Below, piece by piece: positions 33,784 to 42,154 of a stretch of DNA of 64,000 bases (the first letter of the stretch is position 1; every line of letters starts with the position of its first letter). Both the position numbers and the translations under genes were made by a program. The notes beneath the pieces were generated by a model that did no database searches, had not been told where the DNA came from, and saw only the letters and a program-made list of their open reading frames with translations. This stretch comes from Myxococcales bacterium (GTDB taxonomy: Bacteria; Myxococcota_A; Polyangia; Polyangiales; Ga0077539), in the NCBI GenBank assembly GCA_016792845.1, contig JAEUKH010000032.1, positions 32,304 through 96,303 of the forward strand. Direction: 5' to 3'.

Positions 33784-34615
33784 GGCCGCCGAACAGGGGC
33801 GCCCGTCGCTCATCGCGCAGCTCGCTCCGGTGAAAGACACCCGCCCTTGGTGGGTGCAGCGATGGGAGCAGTCGAAAGAGAGCTTCGACGATGTGGGCGG
33901 CATGACCATCCTCTTGTGGGATGCCATCCGTGCGAGCTTTGTGCGCCCCTTTGAGTACCGCGAGCTGATCAATCAGATCGAGTCGATGGGGGTGCGCTCG
34001 GTCTCCATCGCGCTCATCACGGCGGTCTTCGTCGGCATGGTGATGACCGTTCAGTTCGCCTTCGGGCTCGAGCGCTTCGGGGCCACCGACTATGTGGGCC
34101 GGGTCATCGGCCTCTCGATCACCCGCGAGCTGGCGCCGTCGCTCACGGCCCTGGTGGTGGGCTCGCGCATCGGTTCGGGCATGGCCGCCGAGTTGGGGGC
34201 GATGTCGGTGACCGAGCAGATCGACGCGATCCGCGCGCTCGGGGCCGACCCCGTGAAGAAGCTCGTGGTGCCGCGGCTCCTGGCGTGCGTGGTGCTGATC
34301 CCCGTGTTGGCGCTCTTCGCCGACGTGGTCGGCTTCGGGGGCGCCATGGTGGTGGCCAACCTTCAGTTCGACACGCCGATGGGCTTCTTCTTTCGCACGG
34401 CGCTCGAGTCGATCAACATGCAAGACTTCTTGTCTGGAGTCGGCAAGGCGCCCTTCTTCGGCGTGACCATCGCGATCATCGGCTGCTATTACGGCATGCA
34501 CACCCGCGGCGGCACCGAGGGCGTGGGCCGCTCGACCACCCGCACCGTGGTCGCGAGCGCCGTGGCGGTGCTGGTCACCGACTTCTTTCTCACGAAATTC
34601 TTCCTCTCGCTGTGA
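33776..34615 (+). CDS. MlaE-family ABC transporter permease
   Basis: The 279-residue permease has five or six helices and the MlaE/YrbE signatures LEYxxG-like FGLERFGATDYVGRVIGLS, ELAPSLTALVVGSRIGSGMAAELG and VTEQIDAIRALGADPVKKLVVPR. MlaE works with an ATPase (MlaF) and an MCE protein (MlaD) in phospholipid transport between membranes. Neither partner gene is adjacent; the next gene is on the opposite strand 3 bp away. It must use partners encoded elsewhere. Confidence 0.92.
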   Translation: MTEAAEQGRPSLIAQLAPVKDTRPWWVQRWEQSKESFDDVGGMTILLWDAIRASFVRPFEYRELINQIESMGVRSVSIALITAVFVGMVMTVQFAFGLERFGATDYVGRVIGLSITRELAPSLTALVVGSRIGSGMAAELGAMSVTEQIDAIRALGADPVKKLVVPRLLACVVLIPVLALFADVVGFGGAMVVANLQFDTPMGFFFRTALESINMQDFLSGVGKAPFFGVTIAIIGCYYGMHTRGGTEGVGRSTTRTVVASAVAVLVTDFFLTKFFLSL

Positions 34616-34618
34616 TCG

Positions 34619-35119
34619 CTACGCCCCGTGGGGCGCGAGGCTGAAGGCCCGGCGGCGCTTGAGCACCGCGGTGATCGCGAGGGTGGTGATGAGGCCCATC
34701 ACCAAGGGCATGACGCTCGCGCTGAGGGCGTAGTTGGCGAGGTTGAAGTACCCCTCGGCGGCCGCGCGGTCGTGCCCGGTGCGCACCGCCTCGGCGATCA
34801 TCGTGCTGAAATACCCGGGGTTTACGTACCGGAAGAAGAGCCACATCGACGGCGCGCCGAACACCGCCGTGATCGCCGAGACCAACATGCCCGAGGCGAT
34901 GCCGCGACGCCACGTCAGGGCGCCGCCGTCGCGCGCGCGCCGCAGCATGAGCACCCGCACGAGCACGCCGATCGGGATCACCGCGAACAAGTTCGTGACC
35001 ACCGGGTGCAGCGCGAGATGGCGGTCGTGAAGACCGATCGCATACTCAAGACAAACCCACAAGAAGCTCGCCGCCGAGAGGATCAGCCCGTACCGCACCT
35101 CGTTTGACCACGCACGCAT
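34619..35119 (-). CDS. DUF4199-like membrane protein
   Basis: The 166-residue protein has four predicted helices. The N-terminus NEVRYGLILSAASFLWVCLEYAIGLHD fits the start of DUF4199, a family without known function. A conserved-looking central loop (PSMWLFFRYVNPGYFSTMIAEAV) is followed by two more helices. It is divergent from the zinc-ribbon gene, and a dyad lies between them. The assignment rests on the N-terminal pattern only. Confidence 0.65.
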   Translation of the reverse strand: MRAWSNEVRYGLILSAASFLWVCLEYAIGLHDRHLALHPVVTNLFAVIPIGVLVRVLMLRRARDGGALTWRRGIASGMLVSAITAVFGAPSMWLFFRYVNPGYFSTMIAEAVRTGHDRAAAEGYFNLANYALSASVMPLVMGLITTLAITAVLKRRRAFSLAPHGA

Positions 35120-35166
35120 GATGCCCGCAACGCTTGCACAGCCCGCCCCCGAGGCGCCAATTTGTG

Positions 35167-35185
35167 TGTGACGTATTCTGTCACA
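35167..35185. promoter_or_regulatory. Operator-like dyad TGTGAC-N7-GTCACA
   Basis: A perfect 6-bp inverted repeat lies in the 129-bp space between two divergent genes. The 7-bp centre contains TATTCT (35174-35179), a possible -10 box for the plus-strand gene, so a bound protein could block transcription. The half-sites resemble CRP-type sites, but the spacing is wider than the CRP consensus. Confidence 0.4.
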
Positions 35186-35248
35186 GCTGGCACCGTGCAG
35201 ACCCGCGGGGCCGTGCTATGAGCGAGGCTTCGTGAGCGGAGGAGCGTG

Positions 35249-36334
35249 ATGACGCCGCGGTTGTGTGGTGCGTGTGGTGCGGGCGAGCCGGGCGAGGGGG
35301 CCTGCGCGCGGTGCGGTGCGCCGGCGACGGTGTGGCGTGCGGGGGCGGGGGCGGGGGCGCAATGGGGCGAGCGCGCGGGCGGGGCGCTGGCGCTCGGGTT
35401 CTCGGCCTTCGCGTGTGCGCTCGCGGTGTACGGGTTTTGCGGTCGGTGGTGGGGCAGCGGCGGCACCGCGCGGGCGCTCCAGGTGGCGATGGCGCTGCTG
35501 GTGGTGCCCTTCGCGCTCGCGGGCATGGGGGCGCTCGTCAACGCGGTGTATCAGTCGCTCTTTCGGCGCGATTGGCAGGCCGCGCGCGAGGGGGTCGACG
35601 GCTATTACGCGACCGCCGCGACGGTGGCCGGGCGCGTGGTCGAGGGGCGCGGCACGGTCTGGCGTCGCAGCGACGCGATGGCGCTGTGTGCGGTCGAGCG
35701 CAACGCGGTCGAGGTCTTCGCGCACCTCGGGCGCGTGCGGGGCGAGCTGTTGCGCGGCCGTCCGATGCTGGGGGGTACGCCCGCGACGGCCGATTTGATG
35801 GTCTGTGTGGCGGTGGCACACCTGGTCACCCGCGGGGCGTGGCGTGTGGCCACCGAAGAGACGCAACAGTGGTCTTGGCCCACCGACCGTTCGCCCTGGT
35901 CTCCGCGGTGGAATGCGGGGCTCTATCTTCAGCGCATGCGCGCGCTCGACAGCGATGAGCGCCTCGACCCCGTCGCGCTGTGCCTCGAAGAGGCCTTCGA
36001 GCGGCTCGCGACGCCGCCCGCGGTGACCGCGAACGAGCGCCCGACGCGCGGCCCCTATCGAAGCGCGGCGCTGGAGGTCGCTCCCCAAGAGCGCCCGTGG
36101 GTCGCCCTCACGAGCGTGCTCGAACAGCTCTTGCCGGGGCTCCGTTCGCCGCGTACGTGCCTTCGAGATCGGGCCAGCCAGGCGGTCGCGCGGCTCGCGT
36201 CTGACCCCGCCCGCGCCGACGATGTGTTGCGCGAGATGACCGCGCTGGTCGAATTTCAGGTCGCGCCGGGCAGCAACTACCTCAACGTGGTGCTCCGCGA
36301 GACGCAGCGGCACCTCAAGCAGCGCAGCGTGTGA
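35249..36334 (+). CDS. Hypothetical membrane protein with N-terminal zinc ribbon
   Basis: The 361-residue protein starts with a zinc ribbon (LCGACGAGEPGEGACARCGAP, residues 6-27). Two membrane helices follow (about 42-65 and 75-100), then a large soluble helical region with no recognised family. The C-terminal part (about 255-345) contains HEAT-like helices (RDRASQAVARLASDPARADDVL). The ATG has GGAGG 6 nt upstream. The next gene converges 7 bp after the stop. The function is unknown; a membrane-bound sensor or assembly factor is possible. Confidence 0.7.
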   Translation: MTPRLCGACGAGEPGEGACARCGAPATVWRAGAGAGAQWGERAGGALALGFSAFACALAVYGFCGRWWGSGGTARALQVAMALLVVPFALAGMGALVNAVYQSLFRRDWQAAREGVDGYYATAATVAGRVVEGRGTVWRRSDAMALCAVERNAVEVFAHLGRVRGELLRGRPMLGGTPATADLMVCVAVAHLVTRGAWRVATEETQQWSWPTDRSPWSPRWNAGLYLQRMRALDSDERLDPVALCLEEAFERLATPPAVTANERPTRGPYRSAALEVAPQERPWVALTSVLEQLLPGLRSPRTCLRDRASQAVARLASDPARADDVLREMTALVEFQVAPGSNYLNVVLRETQRHLKQRSV

Positions 36335-36341
36335 GCCGCGC

Positions 36342-37499
36342 TCAGGGTTGAGCGCCGGGGCGGGTCGTACCGGCCGTCGCGCCGGTGCCGATGCGCATGC
36401 GGGCGCCGATCGTGAACGAGAGGGTCGTGACGCCGCCGTTGTCGGCCGGAGCGACGTCGAGCATGACCCCTGCGAAGGCTGAGAATGCAGGCGAAAAGGC
36501 CCACTCTGCGCGGGCATAGGGCGAGAGCCACACCGTGGTGACCCGCGCCCCCGAGGTGCCCTGCCACCAGCCAAGGAGCACCCCCGCGGTGGCCCGTAGC
36601 GGCAGCCGCGCCCTCGCCGGAAAGGTGAACTGCGCCCCGCCGCCGAGCGCGATGGCCCCGGTCGGCGAGAACAAGGCCTGCGCGGCGCCGAGCACCTCAA
36701 GCCCATGCACCGCACGGAGCGAATACGCCCCTTCGAAGCGCAGCGCCGCCGCCAAGGAAGACGCCTCGGGCGGCCGCTGCCCCGAGATCACCGTCGCCGG
36801 GGCCTGATGCGGGTCTGAGACGAGCCCGCCGAAGTGAAGCGACGCCCCGATGGCGACGGGGCCCTGCGCGTCGAAGGCTCTGACCGGGTGGGCTGCCTCT
36901 TCGGCGGCGCGTCGTCGGGCCTCTTCTTCGGCGGCGCGTCGCTGGGCGTCGGTGGCGCTGCGCCGTGCCTCTTCTTCGCGTCGCGCGGCCTCCTGGCGCC
37001 GGGCCTCTTCTTGGCGTCGCGCCTCGTCGGGGTCGACCGGAGCGGGGCCCAAGGCGCTCGGGTTGAGCAGCGCGTCGAGCATCTCTGAGATGGTCTCGCC
37101 GGCGATCTGTTCGCCGACGTTTCGGGCCTGGCTGGTGCTCCGCCCGCTGCCCGCTTCGTACACCGTGAGGGTGAGGTTGTACTGCCCCGCGAGGGGCTGA
37201 ACCGCGCCCGTGAGCACATAGTTGGCGCCCATCGACTGACCGATGCGGGCGAGCCCCAACGCAGACGAGGGCGGCGAGACCCCCATCGCGAGGTTGGTGC
37301 TCTGACGGTCGGGCACCCGGATGCCGCGGGCCAACATCGCCCCGCGCACCGTCGCCTCAACGTCTGCGAGGCGATCGCCCGTGGCGCTGCCCCCGAAGGG
37401 CACCATCACCACGGTGCTCTGGGTCTGCGCGGCGGCCTCTACCGCGACAAGCGAGACCACGCTCGAAAGAAGCGCGAGACGCGCGCGAGAGAGGGTCAT
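36342..37499 (-). CDS. Predicted outer-membrane protein with TolB/CsgG-like N-domain and coiled coil
   Basis: The 385-residue protein has a signal peptide ending AAAQ. An alpha/beta domain at about 28-150 (STVVMVPFGGSATGDRL, GANYVLTGAVQPLAGQYNL) resembles the N-terminal domains of TolB or CsgG-type proteins. A charged coiled coil (about 170-215; EARRQEEARRQEAARR) follows. The C-terminal half shows alternating strands and ends RMRIGTG, suggesting a barrel. Its ATG overlaps the ftsK stop (ATGA), so the two genes are translationally coupled. Confidence 0.65.
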   Translation of the reverse strand: MTLSRARLALLSSVVSLVAVEAAAQTQSTVVMVPFGGSATGDRLADVEATVRGAMLARGIRVPDRQSTNLAMGVSPPSSALGLARIGQSMGANYVLTGAVQPLAGQYNLTLTVYEAGSGRSTSQARNVGEQIAGETISEMLDALLNPSALGPAPVDPDEARRQEEARRQEAARREEEARRSATDAQRRAAEEEARRRAAEEAAHPVRAFDAQGPVAIGASLHFGGLVSDPHQAPATVISGQRPPEASSLAAALRFEGAYSLRAVHGLEVLGAAQALFSPTGAIALGGGAQFTFPARARLPLRATAGVLLGWWQGTSGARVTTVWLSPYARAEWAFSPAFSAFAGVMLDVAPADNGGVTTLSFTIGARMRIGTGATAGTTRPGAQP

Positions 37500-40360
37500 C
37501 CGAGCACCTCGCGGTCTTTGCCGGGGCCCTTGGGCGCGCCCACGATGCCCTCTCGCTCTAGCTTGTCGACGATGCGCGCGGCCACGTTGTACCCGATCCC
37601 GAGGTGGCGTTGTACGTACGACACCGAGCACTTTTTGCTCGTGATCACCAGGTTGCGCGCGCGCTCGTACTTCTCTTGCGGCACCTTGATCTCGCTCGGC
37701 TCTTCCTCGGCGGCGCCCTCTTCTTCGCGGGGCTTCAAGATGTCGTCGTCGTAGGTGGGCGTGTCTTGCTGGCGCCAGTGGTCGGTCAACGCGTTGACTT
37801 CTTCTTCGCTCACGAACGCGCAGTGTACGCGACGCAGGTCGCTCGAGCCCGGCGGCAAGATCAACATGTCGCCGCGCCCCAAGAGGTGCTCGGCCCCTTG
37901 CTGATCGAGGATGGTGCGCGAATCAACCCGTTGGCTCACCTTGAAGGCGATCCGGGCGGGGAAGTTGGCCTTGATCATCCCCGTGATGACATCGACCGAG
38001 GGGCGCTGCGTGGCCAGGATCACATGGATGCCCGCCGCCCGTGCCTTCTGGGCGAGCCGCGCGATGGCCGCCTCGACGTCTTTGCCGGCCACCATGATGA
38101 GGTCGGCGAACTCGTCGACGACCGCCAGAATGTACGGCAGTTTCACGGGCTTGATCGGTGGTGCGCCCTCGTCGCTCTCGGCCACCGCGACGGTGGTGCC
38201 GTTCTCTTTGGTGCGCACCGGGCCGTCGAGGCCGCGCACGGGCTTGCCCTCGGCGATGGCCTTGTTCACCTTCTCGTTGAAGGTGGTGATCGACTTCACG
38301 CCCACCTGGCTGAAGAGCTGGTAGCGGCGCTCCATCTCGTCGACCACCCAGCGCAGGGCGAGGGTGGCCTTCTTCATGTCGGTGACCACCGGCAGCAGCA
38401 TGTGCGGGATGCCGTCGTACACCGCGAGCTCGACGACCTTGGGGTCGATCATCAAGAAGCGCACCTCCTCGGGGGTGCGCTTGTAGAGCAGCGAGGCCAG
38501 CATCACGTTGAGCCCCACGCTCTTGCCGGCCCCGGTCGCGCCCGCCACGATGAGGTGCGGCATCGTCGCGAGGTCTGCGAAGAACGGGGCGCCCACGACG
38601 TCTTTGCCGAGCACCACCGGGAGCGCGCCGCCCAGGTTGCGAAAGGCCTCGGTCTCGATCAGCTCGCGGAGGTACACCGTCTGCCGCGTCGCATTGGGGA
38701 TCTCGAAGCCCACGCGCCCCTTGCCCGGGATCGGCGCCACGATGCGCACCCGGCTCGCTTCGAGGCTCATGGCCACGTCGTCGCTGAGCCGCGCGATCTT
38801 CGAGAGCTTCGTGCCCGCCGCGGGCACCACCTCGTAGGTGGTCACCACGGGGCCGGGGTGAACCTCCATCACTTTGCCTTCGATGTCGTAGTCGGCGAGT
38901 GACTTCACCAGGCGCTCGGCGGTGTCTTTGAGCTGCTGCGGGTCGAAGCCAACCCGGGTCGTGGGGGGCGGCGAGAGGAGCTCGACGGTGGGCATCTCAA
39001 GGTCGCGCTGACGCGCCGCGGGCGCCGCAGCGGCCTCGTCGACGGGGCCCGCGGCGCGCTTCATCGCCTTCTCGATGGCGCGCTCGTGCGAGACGATGGT
39101 GAGCGGCGCGTTGGGGTCTTCGTCGCTCGGCGGGAGCTCGTCGGCCGCAGGGCCAGGCCGCTCAGAAGGCCGCGCCCGGAGCGGCGACACCCGTTCGAGC
39201 GACCGCGGCGCTTCGATGGCCTCGGGCCTCGCGGGGGGGCTGTCGTCGTCGAGGTCGTCAGGGCTGTGCTCAAACACCGCGGTGGGCATCGGCGCGGGCA
39301 CGGGCTCTTGCACCGGCGCGCGACGGGCGGCGACAGGGGCCGGGCGGCGCGGCGTCGGGGCGCTCGTCACCGGGGCGCTCGTCACAGGGGCCGCGGCCTC
39401 GACCTCGGGGGCCTCGGCGCGTTCAAGGGCGGCCATCCACGGGCTGGCGGTGACCCTCGGGGCCTCGGGTTCGGCGGGCGCCTCAGGGGCGAGGTCGGGG
39501 GCTCCGCGTCGCTTGCGGGCCTGACGCGCCGCGGGGGCGGGGGCCTCGTCGGCGGTCACCAACGCGCGCGTGAGGGCGTCGTCGCGGAGGTCTCGCTGCG
39601 GTCTCGCGCCCCGCACCGGGCGCGCGGCGTGGGCGTCGTCGAGCCCGTCGTCGTCGTCTTGGCCCAAGAGCGGCGCGAGGGCCCGCTCGACCTCTTCTTC
39701 GACCGCCACGATGCGCGGCTCGTCAGAGGGCAGCGAGGCCCGCGCGCGCTGCTCGGCCTCTCGGGCTTGACGCCAGGCTCGGGCCACTGTGCCCGCTCCG
39801 TTGCGAAGGAGCGAGCCTCCGCGGCGCCCCGCGGCGTGGGCCCCCGAGGCGACCGAGACGATCGAGAGGCGCGTGCGCATCACCAAGGCCACCAGGAGCG
39901 CGGTGATGATGACGGTGTTGGCCCCGGCCTCGCCCAGGGTGGCCTTGAGCGCCTCGCCGACGGTGCTGCCGAGGAGCCCGCCCGCCGCCAGCCCGCCGAG
40001 CGCCGGGCGCTCGCCGAACCACAGGTGCAGCGCCGTTGCCACGGTGGCGATGATGGCCATTGTGCCGACGCTGTAGAAGAACCGAAAGGGTCGTAGGGTG
40101 CGGCGAAAGAGCCGAATCGAAAGGATGAACAGCGAGAGCGGCACGAGCGCCGCAGCCGAGCCGAGGAAGGCGACCATCGTCTCGGCGGCCCGGGCGCCGT
40201 AGGGGCCTGCCCAATCGGGGCCTCCGCGCACGTCGAAACCGGCGAGGGCGAGGCCTAGCAAGATGGCCGTGGCGAAGCTCAAGAGCCCGAGCACTTCATG
40301 GCGCTTGGGCTGCAGGGCGGTCAGCGGCTCGTCACGGCGAAGGTTTGCAGGCGAGGGCAT
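37496..40360 (-). CDS. ftsK: DNA translocase FtsK
   Basis: The 954-residue protein has four N-terminal membrane helices (about 20-180). A long Pro/Ala-rich linker (about 230-470) leads to the motor. The Walker A motif is AGATGAGKSVGLN and the Walker B region ILAVVDEFADLI. The family block LATQRPSVDVITGMIKANFPARIAF and the C-terminal gamma winged helix (about 880-950; KKCSVSYVQRHLGIGYNVAARIV) that reads KOPS sites are intact. FtsK pumps the chromosome terminus through the septum. ATG 40360 starts before the first helix. The first 180 residues of the longer frame are non-coding in character. Confidence 0.95.
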   Translation of the reverse strand: MPSPANLRRDEPLTALQPKRHEVLGLLSFATAILLGLALAGFDVRGGPDWAGPYGARAAETMVAFLGSAAALVPLSLFILSIRLFRRTLRPFRFFYSVGTMAIIATVATALHLWFGERPALGGLAAGGLLGSTVGEALKATLGEAGANTVIITALLVALVMRTRLSIVSVASGAHAAGRRGGSLLRNGAGTVARAWRQAREAEQRARASLPSDEPRIVAVEEEVERALAPLLGQDDDDGLDDAHAARPVRGARPQRDLRDDALTRALVTADEAPAPAARQARKRRGAPDLAPEAPAEPEAPRVTASPWMAALERAEAPEVEAAAPVTSAPVTSAPTPRRPAPVAARRAPVQEPVPAPMPTAVFEHSPDDLDDDSPPARPEAIEAPRSLERVSPLRARPSERPGPAADELPPSDEDPNAPLTIVSHERAIEKAMKRAAGPVDEAAAAPAARQRDLEMPTVELLSPPPTTRVGFDPQQLKDTAERLVKSLADYDIEGKVMEVHPGPVVTTYEVVPAAGTKLSKIARLSDDVAMSLEASRVRIVAPIPGKGRVGFEIPNATRQTVYLRELIETEAFRNLGGALPVVLGKDVVGAPFFADLATMPHLIVAGATGAGKSVGLNVMLASLLYKRTPEEVRFLMIDPKVVELAVYDGIPHMLLPVVTDMKKATLALRWVVDEMERRYQLFSQVGVKSITTFNEKVNKAIAEGKPVRGLDGPVRTKENGTTVAVAESDEGAPPIKPVKLPYILAVVDEFADLIMVAGKDVEAAIARLAQKARAAGIHVILATQRPSVDVITGMIKANFPARIAFKVSQRVDSRTILDQQGAEHLLGRGDMLILPPGSSDLRRVHCAFVSEEEVNALTDHWRQQDTPTYDDDILKPREEEGAAEEEPSEIKVPQEKYERARNLVITSKKCSVSYVQRHLGIGYNVAARIVDKLEREGIVGAPKGPGKDREVLG

Positions 40361-40425
40361 GGCGACGCATGGGGGCTTCGCACAGGTTGAAAGGTGTCGC
40401 GAGATTCTGGCAAAGCGTGTTGCTG

Positions 40426-40453
40426 TTGACCCACAGTGGGCGTTGATTAGGAT
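40426..40453 (+). promoter_or_regulatory. Promoter upstream of the HEAT-like lipoprotein gene
   Basis: TTGACC (40426-40431) and TAGGAT (40448-40453) are separated by 16 bp in the gap between the divergent ftsK and lipoprotein genes. The leader would be about 110 nt. Nothing else was found in that leader. Confidence 0.5.
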
Positions 40454-40568
40454 GGCAGCCGCGAAGAAGTATCGGCCGCGGCCTTGGGCGTGGTCGTGCG
40501 ATGGCGCGAGCGGGGCTTCGAGTGGCCTCGTGCCACACCCACCCAGCAGCGGTTCGACGAGGAGAAGG

Positions 40569-42122
40569 ATGCGACGGATCGGACGAGGATTGGCAGCGGC
40601 CGTAGTGTTGATGCTTGCGGCTGGGTGCAATGTCACCGAGGCCGACATCGAGCACTGGAAGCACACCCAGCGCGGCCCAGGGAAGATCACCACCGTCTTG
40701 ACCCGCACGGAGTACGCGCTCCCCATGCGGGTGCGTGCGGCCCGGGCGCTCATCGAAATGAAGCACCCGAACGTCAACGGGCTCGACCGGCTCCAGAGCG
40801 CGCTCGGGCAGATGCCCGCGAGCGAGCGAGAGCAGATCGTGCACGCGCTCCTGCCTGAGCTCGCGTCGATGATGCGGGCGCAGGGGTCGACCCCGAGCAA
40901 CGGCCCGAGCGAGGCTCAGATCAAAGCGAAAGATGCGGCGTTTGTGTTGATCCGCGGCGACGGCCGGCAGAGCTTCGCGAACGCCGAAGACCGCACGGCG
41001 CTGTCGACGCAGGTGCTCGACTGGATGCTCGCGGATTTCAACGGTCGCGCCTTGGCGGGCTCTTTCACCGCCGAGCAGATCGTGAACGGCATCGGGCCGA
41101 GCAGCGCCGAGCGTCTCACGGCCGCGGTGAGCAGCGACGACAGCAGCATCCCTGTGATCGTCGAACTCGCGAAGCTGATCAACGGCGTCGCGACTCCCGA
41201 GGGCAAGCAGGCCGCGGTGGCGCGGGTCGTGGCGGTGGCGCGCGAGGTCGAGGGCGAGGCGATCACCGCGCGGCTCCGCACCCGGGCGCAGCAGCTGATC
41301 GAGCAGGGGGGCGTTCGCAACCCCTCGGCCGATGTGATCAACCGCGGCGCCGAGCGCCTTCGGGGGCAGTACCTCACGGTGATCTTCGAAGCCGTGAAGA
41401 CCCTCGGTCAGAGCAACGGCACCGATTACCTCCTCGCGGTGGCGCGCAACGCCGCGGTGCCGCTCGACCGCCGCAAGGCCGCGCTCACGGCGATGGCGGG
41501 CACCGTCGCGTCGTCGCACACCGACGGGCTCTTCGAGGTGCTCAACTGCGCGCCGAGCGCGAGCTGCGATCTTGAGCTTCGTGCGCTGGCGGCTGATCGC
41601 GTCGGTGAGACCCGCGACAGGGCCGCGACGGCGCGGCTCTTTACGGTCTTTGATGCGAGCAACGGCAACGCCGCCGACAACGGCTTCACCCTCCGGTGGA
41701 AGATCGGCGAGGCCATTCTGAAGTTGGGCGGCGCTTCGGTGCTGAGCGAGTTCGCCCAGCATCTTGGGGCGCCGCGGGTGGCGCCCTTTGTGGGGTACAC
41801 CTTCGCCGAGCTCAACGGCGAGGCGCAGGCGGTGGGTGACATGACGCCGCCGCCGCGAGACGCGATGCGGGCGTTGACCGCGGCGAGCAACCCGCTGCCG
41901 GTTCGTTTGCTCGCGATCATGTTTCTCGGTATCAAGGGCGAAGAGCGAGATCTTGCACTCTTGCAGGGTTTTGCGTCAGATTCGACGGCGATTCCGGGGC
42001 TGGGCGAGGGTTGGACCGCCGAGTCGTTGACCACCGTCGGGGCTGTGGCGACCAAGGCGCGCCAGCAGCTTCAGCAAGCCCTTCGCGGGGCGCAGCAGCC
42101 CGCAGCGAACGCCGCGCAGTAA
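40569..42122 (+). CDS. HEAT-repeat-like lipoprotein
   Basis: The 517-residue protein begins MRRIGRGLAAAVVLMLAAGC, a lipoprotein signal. The rest is almost all helical, with repeated ALxxM/LxxxGxxxVxxLL patterns suggesting HEAT-like repeats (EMKHPNVNGLDRLQSAL, AALTAMAGTVASSHTDGLFEVL, RLLAIMFLGIKGEERDLALL). GGAG lies 4 nt before the ATG. A scaffold role in the periplasm is likely from the fold; no partner is known. The two FHA genes follow on the same strand. Confidence 0.75.
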   Translation: MRRIGRGLAAAVVLMLAAGCNVTEADIEHWKHTQRGPGKITTVLTRTEYALPMRVRAARALIEMKHPNVNGLDRLQSALGQMPASEREQIVHALLPELASMMRAQGSTPSNGPSEAQIKAKDAAFVLIRGDGRQSFANAEDRTALSTQVLDWMLADFNGRALAGSFTAEQIVNGIGPSSAERLTAAVSSDDSSIPVIVELAKLINGVATPEGKQAAVARVVAVAREVEGEAITARLRTRAQQLIEQGGVRNPSADVINRGAERLRGQYLTVIFEAVKTLGQSNGTDYLLAVARNAAVPLDRRKAALTAMAGTVASSHTDGLFEVLNCAPSASCDLELRALAADRVGETRDRAATARLFTVFDASNGNAADNGFTLRWKIGEAILKLGGASVLSEFAQHLGAPRVAPFVGYTFAELNGEAQAVGDMTPPPRDAMRALTAASNPLPVRLLAIMFLGIKGEERDLALLQGFASDSTAIPGLGEGWTAESLTTVGAVATKARQQLQQALRGAQQPAANAAQ

Positions 42123-42154
42123 ACGTTACGTCTCACGCACCATCAGGGGCGCTC

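Noticed and set aside
37785..37798. GTCAACGCGTTGAC palindrome in ftsK
   Set aside because: The half-sites point outward rather than inward and only one copy was found; the codons encode the conserved ALTD region.
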